This document shows, piece by piece, positions 1 through 10,800 of a stretch of DNA of 47,860 nt. The position numbers and the translations under genes are program-made. The DNA is from Mnemiopsis leidyi (taxonomy: Eukaryota > Ctenophora > Tentaculata > Lobata > Bolinopsidae): the NCBI GenBank assembly GCA_000226015.1, contig JH156231.1, forward strand, positions 146,481 to 194,340. Reading direction: 5' to 3'. The number at the start of each line of letters is the position of its first letter. Position 1 is the stretch's first letter. The notes under the pieces were generated by a model. That model was not told where the DNA came from and searched no databases. It saw only the letters and a program-made list of their open reading frames with translations.

Positions 1-354
1 AATTATGCCAAATTTAGTACTATTACAAGCCTAAACTTATGGTTCCTTACTGGAACTAATGGTACCTTATTTGGTTGTGTTAATTAATATCTCTCAATGC
101 ATCGAGGTAATGTTTGATAAAATGATTGATTTCGTGCCAATATCCATCATCAACGTTTTGTCCATGTGATTGTTAATTACTTACAAACTAGTCTAGTTTT
201 TATGCAGTGTATAGATGGAGCAGTAGTAACGTTTCTACAAATTGTTGAGATGGAGCCCAGAAGATTTGAGGTATGTGGGCCTTGGTAAAAAAAGATGTCT
301 TAATAGAGACTGGATCTAAATAATGGGAGATAAATACGGTTATTTCTCTAGTTA

Positions 355-560
355 GGGGTCATTCACATATGACGTCATCAAATTTTCGGCATTTTTGACC
401 CCCCTTTGTCATCAATTGACAAGAAGACAAAACCCTCTAAGATATCAGAGGTAAATTTATTTAAAATTCTGGTTTCCTGAATAACAAATATCTTGTCAGA
501 CCTGCTGCCGCGAAGCAGCAGCCCCCCGCGCGCAAGGCCGCAACGCAAGGCAAAAAATAT
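355..560. repeat. Dispersed repeat fragment, copy 1
   Basis: This copy contains TGACGTCATC, then a C-run (GACCCCCCTTTGTCATC), then about 100 bp later TTGTCAGACCTGCTGC and a CGCAACG stretch. The same order of motifs returns near 2430-2640 (TGTCATCAATCGTC, a C-run, TATGACATCATATGTGAA, then TTGTCAGGCCTGATGCTGCT and CGCAACG). The shared order suggests two diverged copies of one element. I cannot see ends or target duplications. Confidence 0.5.
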
Positions 561-1872
561 CATATGTAAAGATAAAGACCACCTATGGCCAATGACTCGA
601 ATTATTTTATGCAGTGCGTGACCACCCAAGCAGCCGCCAGTGCAAAGCGCAGCTGCACACAAGCACAGCCGCTAGTGCGGCCACGCACTAGCAATAAGGT
701 TAAGTTCGACACTAAGAAAATTTGTTTTAAGGCCTCCTGGCAGGTTGTATTAAACATGCTTGTTGCACACTGACTGGCGGGAGGAAAATCTGTGTTTAAA
801 AGCCGTCGCTTATCAATAGCTTATGGTGTCCAGAATCTGTGCTGTGGTTGGCATCCCATAGTGGACAGCGATACAGAGCGGCTAAACCAACGATTCTAGT
901 GCCATTAGCTTTTTCGAGCCCATTTTTACCGCCCACAGGTCGCTCCAGGTTGCAGATAGCGACAAAAACCGGTGCTGTGGCCTTGCTCAGGCTTGGAGAT
1001 ACCTTCCTTTTGCAGTTTTTGGTATAAACTCACCATAAACTCAAAATAAAGTGAACGATTAGCTGTCTCTTTTACTGGACATGATATAATATTTAAAAAT
1101 GAGTTTTCGTAAGAGTTCATAACTTAAGTCTTCCATTCACGACATAAACCAAGGGTGATGTCGCTGCCAACGGTAACCAAGTCACCCATTGGAAGATGTT
1201 TCCTGTCGACAGCCGCGGTAGTTGATTTAAATTCTTCACTATGGGAGTTAGCCTAAGCGTGTAATGATGGGATTATATCTGTCATCCGTTCAGCTTTGAG
1301 TTGTGAGAGTCAGGCACCACTGCGACAGATGGTGAATTATAAATTTTCAGCAATAACTATTGTAGATTTGTCGGCTCAGCTTTTCACCGATGGCCAAGTC
1401 AAATAAGCTTTTTATATTATGGCACCCTTTGTGGACACACACCCAACTGGTGGAGTAATCGAGTCCCATTTCTTTGAATGTTAAAGATTGGTCAAGAAGC
1501 TAAAATGTAGTTCTCATTCATTTTTCATAATGTAATATTCTCAAAGTTCTTCATACAGTAATCATATATATAATCATCAGCCAACAATGCAGTTCCTAAC
1601 CTCTCAAAAACCAACTACCTTTCAAGCTCATCAGACAAAGAGAGCGGTTAGCAAGACCAGAAACAGCATTCACAAAATATTGTCATGACAACGGAACAGA
1701 ATACAACAGTTAAGCACGCACCAGGTATAAAAGGACATACCCATGCACACTAGAAGTAAACCCCATCATCCTACAGTCTGAAGATACTCGCACCAAATAG
1801 TTAGAAATATTTACGTCCGTTGTGGCAACTTCCAACATCCTCCAACAAATAAAATCTATTTACAATCACTAT

Positions 1873-3135
1873 ATTGATGTCATCACAGTTGGGACCCCCC
1901 ACTTTCATGTCAAAATACTTTGATTTTTGGCTTTTTATTGCCATTAATTTTGATCAAAAATTCATTAAAAACACAGTACACATTTTCAGACTGAGATGCA
2001 CTAAGATTGTGACAGCAACTCCTCTAATTCATCAGACAGCTCCTTAACATCCTCTAGGTGGTTCCGTCCTCTCTTTCTCTGACATGAGGCTCCTCTATAA
2101 AGCCACACTTCAAAAAAGCCTTGGAGAATTAATGGCAAAATTTCACTAATTCAACTTGACCTATACTACGATACATTGAACAAAGTCCCAAATGTAGAAT
2201 CTGTCTCTAGTACAACATGAACAGGGCTTGGAAGAAATAAACCATATTGTTTACAGCTTATACAATACCATATACAATTTTCCCTTATGTTTTAATAAAA
2301 AATGAACTTGAAAATTGTCTTAATTGAATTTCACTTGAAAATTGTCCTTACTTTGAAAATTTTGTTAAATTTGAATTATGAAAAATAAATAAAAATTCTT
2401 TTAAAAATTCTAAAAAATCTCCAAAATAGTGTTGACTTCTGATGAAATCATCATTGGCAAAACCCACATCCCCACTTGTCATCAATCGTCATTATTTGGA
2501 AACCCCCTTCCCCCCTAGGTTATGACATCATATGTGAAGTTTGAACAGTTGGGATCAATACTTAGGCTCTTAAAATTAGTAGAGTTTTTTTGTCAGGCCT
2601 GATGCTGCTGAAAATGGACCGCAACGTGAGGCTAGAGTTTATCTATACACAAAAGCGTCATGAAATTGTAGATATTGTATAAGTTGTAAGAATATAACTG
2701 TCTCGAAATACTAGATTAGTGTAGCCTTATACAGTTTACTTGTTTGGACATCTGATGTACACAGAAGAGGGTGCCCATTGCTCTCTTCGCTGAACGAAAA
2801 GGGGTTCAAGCCTGTCCACATTTCAGTAAGCACCCCAAACGGATATGCCATATAAAAGTTGGGCGTTAACTATTGAGTTATTTAAAAACAACCGCTCTCA
2901 ATGCTGCTGCATACTTTGTCGGTTACTTGTTGTGTATGTTTGGCTATAAGAAGCCCTTTAAGTATAAGGGATGATATGTATGAAGATTTATTGGGGTTCA
3001 TTAGATGAATAATTTTCGGAGCTATAAATTTCATCAAAGAGTATTGTACTTTCAATTTGATTTTTCATTAATCTGATTTTTTTTATCAAATTGAATGCCA
3101 ATTTGGGGGAGGGGGATCCCAACTGTGATGACATT
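1873..3135. repeat. Inverted pair of ATGTCATCACAGTTGGGA repeats
   Basis: ATGTCATCACAGTTGGGA followed by a C-run occurs on the plus strand near 1875-1905. Its reverse complement (a G-run, then TCCCAACTGTGATGACAT) lies near 3108-3133. Both sides continue into AT-rich sequence with GATTTTT/ATTAAT-type words. The pair could be the ends of one element of about 1.25 kb or two independent copies in opposite orientation. Confidence 0.45.
2430..2640. repeat. Dispersed repeat fragment, copy 2
   Basis: Diverged second copy of the repeat at 355-560. It shares TTGTCA(G/A)(A/G)CCTGNTGC, the pyrimidine run next to GTCATCAAT, and the TATGA(C)ATCATATGTGAA block. No coding potential was recognised. Confidence 0.5.
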
Positions 3136-3707
3136 AATATGGTTATTTACCTCTGCATTTTAGGGGGCTTTGTTTTCTCACTTTGTCTGACATTCATTCT
3201 CCCAGAATAAAATTCATCAAGGAGTTCCACAATATACTACCAAGATTTTCTTCTAATAGTTTCTGCAGTGAAACAAATTACTGGGTGCTGTGTGGCTCTC
3301 TCTAAGGTTCCCTCAAGGCAGACTGAGGTTCTCAGGCAAATAAAGCACAGAATCTTATCACAACTATTAATTGTGCAGCACTTGCAACCTCCTGACATTT
3401 TATTCGTTTGATTGACATTTGATCATACTGTGCTGTTTCACGTTTCCCATGCAGGGTGACATTGAGCAATTCTATTGTAATATAGTGATATAACATTTTG
3501 TAACAGTTCGAAATTAAAATTAAGTAATTTAGGAAATTTAGAACTTTAAATGTGCTTTCCAGATGATAATCAACTTTTGACATGGGTTCTCTTAAAATTT
3601 ACATTTTAAGGTAAAATTATGATTTTCTCACACAATTTTTGTTACAGAGATGAGAAAGTGGAAATGATTTACAATTATCATTGATGCCAGCATAGTACAA
3701 GTTTAAA

Positions 3708-5426
3708 ATGGTTCCAGCATCTAAAAGAAAGAAATTAGGATCACCATCTACCATTGATAATCAAAGTGCCTTTGATTATATAGATGAATGTAGCTTGAGT
3801 GATGTCAGCAAAGCTTGTATTTTAGAAGATGTTAAAAATTTGACATCATTATTAAATGCTGGGAAGTCTACTACTTGTATGGACAATCAAGGAAGAACAG
3901 CTCTCCATCTCGCAGCTGAAAGAGGCAACTTAGAATGTTGTAAATTACTTCTAAGTTCAGAAGAAACTGACATAAATGCTGTCACCCATAAAGGAGTTAC
4001 GCCTCTTATGAATGCCGCAGCAAGTAATTGTTTTGATTTGGTGAAATTTTTGGTTTCAAACAATGCAAAGTCATGTTATGTGGATGTAGATGGTACATCA
4101 TGTCTTGATCGAGCTCTTGAAAATGACAATACAAGTATGTTCCTATTTCTGTTGAAACATTTAGATCCGAATAAAGTACAGTCTTTTGAGGGGTGGACAA
4201 TTGCCCATACTGCTGCCAAAAACGGACAAAGTGAGTTTATAAGACTCTTGATAGATGATAAAAAATGTTTATTCAAGGCGACAGATTATGGAATTACCCC
4301 ATTGCATTTAGCTTGCCAGGAAGGTCACATTGAGTGTGTGAAATTACTCATAGAATCAAAATCAAATGATATAGAATCCAGAGCCAGTGATGGGATAACA
4401 CCTATATTTATTGCTGCCCAAAATGGCCATTCAGAGACATTGCAATATCTCATTGAAAAGAGAGCAAATGTCAATGTTGTGACGGAAAATGGGACTGTTC
4501 TTCATAGTGCTGTGATTGGCAGTAACCAAAAATGTCTTGAGCTATTACTGGACAGTGGAGCCGATGTAGAAGGTGCTATTGGTAAAACAGAGGTAGAAAC
4601 TCCACTAAGCCAAGCTGTTTTTAACAATGATATCACATCCATTAAAACTTTACTAAAGTATGGTGCTGATCCTCTTTGCCGTAGCAGCGACCCTTATTCA
4701 TCAACTCCTCTCCACCTTGGTTTCCAAAACATGCAGCTTGCCACAGAATACTCATGCGAAACTGTACAGCTGTTAGTTAACTACACTGACACAGATAAAG
4801 TTGTTGATGCTGTTGCTGATGAACTGACATTAATATTCAGAGATGCAGATGATCTTCAGTTTATGAAAAGGCTCTTGTCAACCCTGAATTGGAAGTTAAC
4901 CAAAGTCATAACCTGCAGTGTAGTTGCAGAAATAGTTTCAAAATCAAGGGTGAAATGTCTGGCATTTTTGTTGACAAATAATTACCCTATTTCAGACATT
5001 GTGATCAGTGATAGCATCCTGAAGTATTTCATCAATTCAACTGCTGGGTCAGCTCATAAACATATTATTCATCAAGCTCTCTATGACCAATATTTGATTA
5101 TACCTCGGCCATTTTTTCACCTTATTTGTCAGAATTTGTGTATTATTACAGCAAATCCTTCCAAAGATGAACTTTTGCGGTTAATAGACAAACAATCTAA
5201 TACACCTAGACCTCTTATTGATTGGTGCAGATTTAAAATAAGAAAAATGGTCTCTTGTCGAAAAAATTTTGCATCTGTCATCCGTTCATTAGACATGAAT
5301 GAAGACTGCAAAGAAATTTTGTTACTTGAACGGAGATGCACAGTTTCACCATATATGCTTAAAAACTGTATATCCGCGACTTTTGCTTCAGAAGAACATT
5401 TGGAACGGCAGTATATGGTTATGTAA
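3708..5426 (+). CDS. Ankyrin-repeat protein with a C-terminal SOCS box (ASB-like)
   Basis: Intronless 572-residue protein. About nine ankyrin repeats run from roughly residue 33 to 340, with typical units such as GRTALHLAAERGNLECCKLL (residues 62-81) and GITPLHLACQEGHIECVKLL (195-214). A divergent helical region follows. Residues 500-541 match the SOCS-box pattern: RPLIDWCRFKIRK, a spacer, then an acidic-leucine end (EILLLE). In the ASB family the ankyrin repeats recruit a substrate and the SOCS box binds elongin B/C and cullin-5, making an E3 ubiquitin ligase receptor. That role is inferred here. An unusual 31-residue tail follows the box. The 291 bp gap to PRPF31 is short. TTTTTGTTACAG ends at 3647, 60 bp before the start codon, and resembles a 3' splice site. 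Confidence 0.8.
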   Translation: MVPASKRKKLGSPSTIDNQSAFDYIDECSLSDVSKACILEDVKNLTSLLNAGKSTTCMDNQGRTALHLAAERGNLECCKLLLSSEETDINAVTHKGVTPLMNAAASNCFDLVKFLVSNNAKSCYVDVDGTSCLDRALENDNTSMFLFLLKHLDPNKVQSFEGWTIAHTAAKNGQSEFIRLLIDDKKCLFKATDYGITPLHLACQEGHIECVKLLIESKSNDIESRASDGITPIFIAAQNGHSETLQYLIEKRANVNVVTENGTVLHSAVIGSNQKCLELLLDSGADVEGAIGKTEVETPLSQAVFNNDITSIKTLLKYGADPLCRSSDPYSSTPLHLGFQNMQLATEYSCETVQLLVNYTDTDKVVDAVADELTLIFRDADDLQFMKRLLSTLNWKLTKVITCSVVAEIVSKSRVKCLAFLLTNNYPISDIVISDSILKYFINSTAGSAHKHIIHQALYDQYLIIPRPFFHLICQNLCIITANPSKDELLRLIDKQSNTPRPLIDWCRFKIRKMVSCRKNFASVIRSLDMNEDCKEILLLERRCTVSPYMLKNCISATFASEEHLERQYMVM

Positions 5427-5716
5427 AAATATATTATGATTGTTTTTGTTCATCACCTTTCCATTTTGTATTTTTAACAAATTTTTATCAAATCGCAACA
5501 ACTGTAACGATAATATTTCGAGAGTACATGAAAATTTATGGCCTTTTTGTTGGTTATTTTTCCTCTGAAGATATCATTGCAGTTGTTATTTGAGTTTCAA
5601 TTGCAGTTTTTATTTGAGTTTCAAGAATCTAAAACTCTGATGTTATACACATCTTCATTTCTCTGTTACCATTTCAATGAACCATGTTTTCTTCAGATTT
5701 TTAGTCAAAGTCGAAT

Positions 5717-7186
5717 ATGTCCCTTGCTGATGAATTACTGGCTGATCTTGATGAGCTTGATGAAGAAACTCCCTTCGAATCGTCAGAAATTGAAATAAAA
5801 GATGACCCTGATAAAATGGAAACAGATAATGTGGATTTTTCAACTGATCACAATAATATTCATCGCCTTCTTCATTCCCAGAAATTGGCAGATATCAAGG
5901 AGGCCATTGATGTATTTAGTAATGAACCTGCCGAATCTATAGGCCCTGTCGAGAATCATCCAGAATATAATTTAATTGTTGATTCCAACAATATGGCTGT
6001 TGAAATTGATAACGAGATTTTTTTTCTTCATAAATACATCAGAGATTTGTACAATGAACGGTTTCCAGAGTTGGAGTCTCTTGTACTAAATCCAATGGAT
6101 TTTATCAGAACTGTGAACTACCTTAGTAACGATCTGCATAAAAGTAAGTTTGATACCGAATCTTTAAACTTCTTGCCCTCTGCGACTGTGATGGTGGTCA
6201 GTGTGACTGCTGCTACAACTCAAGGCAAGTCGTTAGAGGATGATCAGATCAGCAAACTGTCTGAAGCTTGTACAGCTGCATTTGAGCTGGAGGAGATCAG
6301 GCAGGCTGTCCTTATGTATGTCGAGTCTCGGATGGCCATGATTGCCCCTAACTTGTCCCGTATAATTGGGACGACTGTTGCTACAAAACTCATGGGTCAA
6401 GCTGGTGGCCTAACTGCCCTCTCGAAAATGCCTAGCTGCAATGTTCAGGTTCTGGGACAGACAAAGAAAACCCTTTCGGGTTTCAGTTCATCTCAGGCCA
6501 TGCCACACACAGGGATTTTATTTTACTCTGACTTAGTGCAGGCACTTCCCAAAGAATATCGCAGGAAAGCAGCCAAATTATTAGCAGCAAAATGTACTCT
6601 CGCTGCCAGAGTTGATGCTTCTCATCAAGCTACCGATGGTTCAGTTGGACAGCAGTTCCTGGACGATATAAACCAAAAGATAGAGAAAATGCAAGAAGCC
6701 CCTCCTCTAATCAGAAACAGAGCGTTGCCACGGCCAGATGACGAGCCCCGTAAGAAGCGTGGTGGTCGGAGAGTAAGGAAAATGAAAGAGAAAACTGCTG
6801 TTACCGAATTGAGGAGACGAGCAAACAGAATGAACTTTGCTCAACTTGGCGATGATGCTTTGCAGGACGATCTTGGTTTCTCCTTGGGTAACATTGGAAA
6901 AGACGGTTCTGGTAAGGTGAGAGGTGCAGTTATTGATAAAAAGACTGCTTTGACATTATCGAAAAAAGTTCAGAGGAAGATTCAGAAAGATCAAGCCATA
7001 TACGGTGGTAAATCGACTGTCAGAGGACAAGTATCTGGTACAGCATCAAGCATTGCCTTTACGCCTCTTCAGGGCCTTGAAATAGTCAACCCTGGTGCAG
7101 CAGAGAGCAAGGCAGCGGGTTCTAAGTCTCAGAATTACTTTTCATCTGGCTTTGGATTTACAAAAAAGTCCCTAGCAAAGGGTTGA
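5717..7186 (+). CDS. PRPF31: U4/U6 small nuclear ribonucleoprotein Prp31
   Basis: Intronless 489-residue protein, close to the roughly 499 residues of human PRPF31, starting MSLADELLADL as in animal orthologues. It has an acidic N-terminus, a coiled-coil/NOSIC region (about 95-210) and the Nop domain (about 210-335, including PNLSRIIGTTVATKLMGQAG and GILFYSDLVQALP). A basic nuclear-localisation stretch (about 353-370, KKRGGRRVRKMKEK) and the Prp31 C-terminal region follow. Prp31 binds the 15.5K protein-U4 snRNA complex and U5 Prp6 to hold the U4/U6.U5 tri-snRNP together. GTTTTCTTCAG ends 20 bp before the start and resembles a splice acceptor. Polyadenylation-like AATAAA words lie near 7613 and 7808. 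Identification is near certain. Confidence 0.97.
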   Translation: MSLADELLADLDELDEETPFESSEIEIKDDPDKMETDNVDFSTDHNNIHRLLHSQKLADIKEAIDVFSNEPAESIGPVENHPEYNLIVDSNNMAVEIDNEIFFLHKYIRDLYNERFPELESLVLNPMDFIRTVNYLSNDLHKSKFDTESLNFLPSATVMVVSVTAATTQGKSLEDDQISKLSEACTAAFELEEIRQAVLMYVESRMAMIAPNLSRIIGTTVATKLMGQAGGLTALSKMPSCNVQVLGQTKKTLSGFSSSQAMPHTGILFYSDLVQALPKEYRRKAAKLLAAKCTLAARVDASHQATDGSVGQQFLDDINQKIEKMQEAPPLIRNRALPRPDDEPRKKRGGRRVRKMKEKTAVTELRRRANRMNFAQLGDDALQDDLGFSLGNIGKDGSGKVRGAVIDKKTALTLSKKVQRKIQKDQAIYGGKSTVRGQVSGTASSIAFTPLQGLEIVNPGAAESKAAGSKSQNYFSSGFGFTKKSLAKG

Positions 7187-7877
7187 GGTTTTTATATCTC
7201 TATTTTTATTTATAAATTTTATATTTGATGTGCTTAAGCTGCTGTTAAAAGTGCTATGATTAATTTTTAAATGAAGGTAACATGATAGAAATATTTGTTC
7301 ATAATGCAAAGCTGCATCTGTTGGACCATGTTTTATCGAAATTCACATTCTATAGAGCGTAAAACATGCTGAATGAATATGACGTACGTGCTAACTTGGG
7401 TCTTGTAAGATGATATGCTAGGTATTTTACCGCAAACTGGTTTCTTCCTATTCTAAGTTAAGATTTAGAAATTGTATCAGTTACATCTACTTATGTTTGC
7501 AATGTCCATATTTGTACTGGGTATCAACATCTTTTGATAAAATCACAGTTCATTCTTTGATAAAATCACACTGCAAACTTCTGAGTTTCCTATCCTTTAT
7601 TATGAAGTTGTAATAAAACATATTGCCTAATCTTACGAAGGCTTCTTTATTTACATTTATCACATCCCAATGTACCTATTTCAGAGTTATGTTTGATTAT
7701 TGCACAGCGAATTTTTCTTTATAAATTTATAAATGTAAGTTTGTAAAATTAAACATTGTAGGAATGAATCTTGCACAGCATTTTTAAGTGTTCAACTACC
7801 GTGTTCAATAAATGTAAATAATATGAAATAGCATAAATAAATTACTCCTTGCTGACTCTGTTTTGTGCATCTGTAGG
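7187..7877 (+). other. 3' flank of PRPF31 / 5' flank of LNPK
   Basis: AT-rich spacer with no gene seen. It holds likely polyadenylation words (AATAAAA near 7613, AATAAA near 7808) and a short direct repeat (TTTGATAAAATCACA twice near 7532-7570). The acceptor-like GCATCTGTAG ends at 7876, two bases before the LNPK start codon. Confidence 0.5.
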
Positions 7878-10800
7878 ATGGGTGTGGTCATCTCCAGGTT
7901 GTGGCCCACCAAGCGATCCTTCCGCGAACACCTGGAGTTCCTGGAGTCTGAGATCAAGCGGATTGAGACAGCCCAGCAGCGTAACGCTATCATCAAGCGT
8001 CAGGTATCATCATCTTTATCTTTATTACGAAATTCTGCTTTTGTGACAAAGTGCACAGCACAACTTTAAATATAATAACTTTTAAATTCAATCCCTTGAT
8101 GCGATTAAAATACAAACTGGAAGTCTTGATGTGAACAGCTGTGCTAATGTGAATAATTGTACGTGATTATCTTGCTTAGTGCGAAGATACTAGTCTGTTA
8201 CATCACTCTTAAGACTCTTCATATCATGCCATACTTTTCATGGCTTGATCAGATCAACTAACTCCCCCCTAATTTCAGCTGATCTCCTCCATAGTGTTGT
8301 GGTCTTCAGTTCTCTACATTGTCTCCTTTGTGTGCTACTACCTCCTCTTCTTCCCTCCTACCTGGTCTCTCCGGCTTCTCTACGCTACTCCCTTCTTGGT
8401 GGCTCCCATCTTCATCTTCCTCATCAACAAATACGTCAACTACTTCCTCCAGAATCGGTTTGTGAATATTTTCAGAGAGTGAATCAATATTAAGTATAAA
8501 GTTGAGCAAGTAAGTCAAGTTATATGCGATCGTAACGCTTCATCCGATTTGCTGTGTTACTTAGATAGTCACGTCTTAACGAATAGAATTGCATTTTTAC
8601 TGATTTGTCAAATCAGGTGCTCTCTGCTCCTGCTCTGTGGACTTTTCTAGGAAATACAACCTTGCTTGCACTTACCAACTGCTTAAACCTATAAATATCA
8701 GTATTACATGCATAAAATGCAATTTAACTGGCAAATCACATAATGCCGGCGAATAATGTCTGTGAAATTATGTAATGAAGCTTATGTAATAAGTTGCTAG
8801 TTAGTAATTCGAATTGTCTCTATAGTCTATTCACCGTAAGCAATAAAAATGAGAATTTTGAGGGTCAAATTTCAAATCGTTCGGTTAAGAGTTGGCAAGC
8901 GATCTTTCGGTCATTTAAATTCACCTGAACTATTTCAATTACAAGTTTTTGTATTTACTCCACATTACGACAGTTGATTGATAACAAAGCACGTGGATAC
9001 TGGTAACTGCTCTGTGAGTGTACAAGAGCTCTATACAGTTTCTTAATTGCCTTAGCAAAATTAGCTGGAATAAACTGTTATTCTTTACGAAGTTTACAAA
9101 TACAAGTCCGTTCTTGCAGTTATTTAAAACTATTGTGCAGAACGCCTGCACTATAGTTCAATAACCGTATAAATCTCATTCCAAACGTAGTATCAAAATA
9201 GAGTCTCGAAGGTAATTGTACTTCTGCAATTTTAGCTCAATTTTGCAGAAAAATGCAGCAGACACGGACTTATCAAACTGTTGTTGACTTATAAGCCTAC
9301 TGATGGATTAATGCGAAATGCTTCAAGTTCTTGTAGAATTTACATACCGTCAAAAATTCAGCAGGGCCAACGTAACTTATAATTGCGATTCGGATGAGAG
9401 ATCTTCTAATTAACGACTTCTGGTCTGATGGGGTAATTTCACCAGGTTTTAAACCTAGTAATTACTTAATGTTGCAAAGCCGCAGGAAACCGTGGCCTGG
9501 TCAAGCAGTTTCTCTCCAAAAATTGTTCTGAAATTGATAGCTCAAAGTAAGCTTGTTGTTCAATTGGCGCATCACTTTTTCGAGAAATCCCTCATGCGAT
9601 GATAAAATGATAAGTACCTACCACAGACGCAGTGACAATATGATACCACAAACACAATGATAAGATAATCCCACAAACACATACAGAAGCTAGCTACTTA
9701 GTTTGTGGTTACACGTTACATGTAGTTTTATAAGCACCTCAATGTGAGTGTACACACTGTCACTTTCCTGTAACTGTCTGTAAACCGCGGCTGGCGCTGT
9801 TACAAATTAGCGAAATACATGTACAAACTACAACATTGTATATCTTATGTTGGTATTACTATACACTGCTTACAGCTGAATGACATGACTAAATGCAAAT
9901 GGAACCAGGCTATATCGCCTTTCCGGCTATTTAAAGAGCTCTGATTTACTTGAAGGAAATCTTTATTAATTTAGGATCACTTGACTTACTGATGGCGGGC
10001 GACAATGATTTTGTTCTTTCTGTAATTCTAAATTTGTGTGCAGAATTGTTACACCATGTTGGAATTACTAGTTACACAGTTTGATGTAACAATATTATAT
10101 GTACACTTACAGCCAGAATACAGCGTCATTATCTCTCTTAATACAGTGTTATTATCTATTCAAAAAATTCAACAGAATTTTACACCATCACGGCACATCA
10201 GCTGTTGATAGAGCATCTGTCATACACAGTACACTAATTTGATATTTAAAAGTCAAAACTAAATTCAGTTTTGATATTTCACGTAATCTTATGCCTTTTT
10301 CGAGCACTATCAAAATTCAGTGTTAAATAAAAATGACATCAGAATATGTACTACCTCTTGAGAGAATTAAGATTCCATCGCCATTCAGTTATTGTGTGTA
10401 CTATAAAGTCATTACACAAATATTCCCTTCAGATATCAGAAGTACGGTACAAAGTTGAAGGAACTTAAAGAAGAGAGGAAGAAAGTTCTTGAAGAAGTCA
10501 TCGAAACTGAATCCTTCAAAAATGCTAAAGAGCTGCTTGAAAGGTTCGGCTAGCCAGTTTGTCTAGATAAAATTTCACTTTGTCCCAATGATAATAACTG
10601 TGGGGTAAGCTTGAAGAAGAGGTGTGTACATGACGTGAGTTGAATCCTCCTAACTGATAGGTCGCTGTAGAACACGGATTGTTTTATCTTATGTGTGTGC
10701 AATCCTCCGCAAGCTAACCTGCCAGTTATTATTTTTCCAACTCCGTATAGTCAAGGTTGTAATGAACCCTACTTCCACTAATCCACATTCCACAATGTGA

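Larger units (their letters stand above)
1..3707. other. Gene-poor, repeat-derived left flank
   Basis: I see no convincing gene in these 3.7 kb. Open frames are short, overlap on both strands and resemble no family I know. The stretch carries several related repeat fragments described separately (about 355-560, 1870-1925, 2430-2640 and 3100-3180). It reads as decayed transposon sequence upstream of the ankyrin gene. The antisense frame at 926-1120 looks slightly protein-like but has no recognisable motif. Confidence 0.5.

Noticed and set aside
378..773. Opposing short frames on both strands
   Set aside because: Overlapping, motif-free and inside a dispersed repeat.
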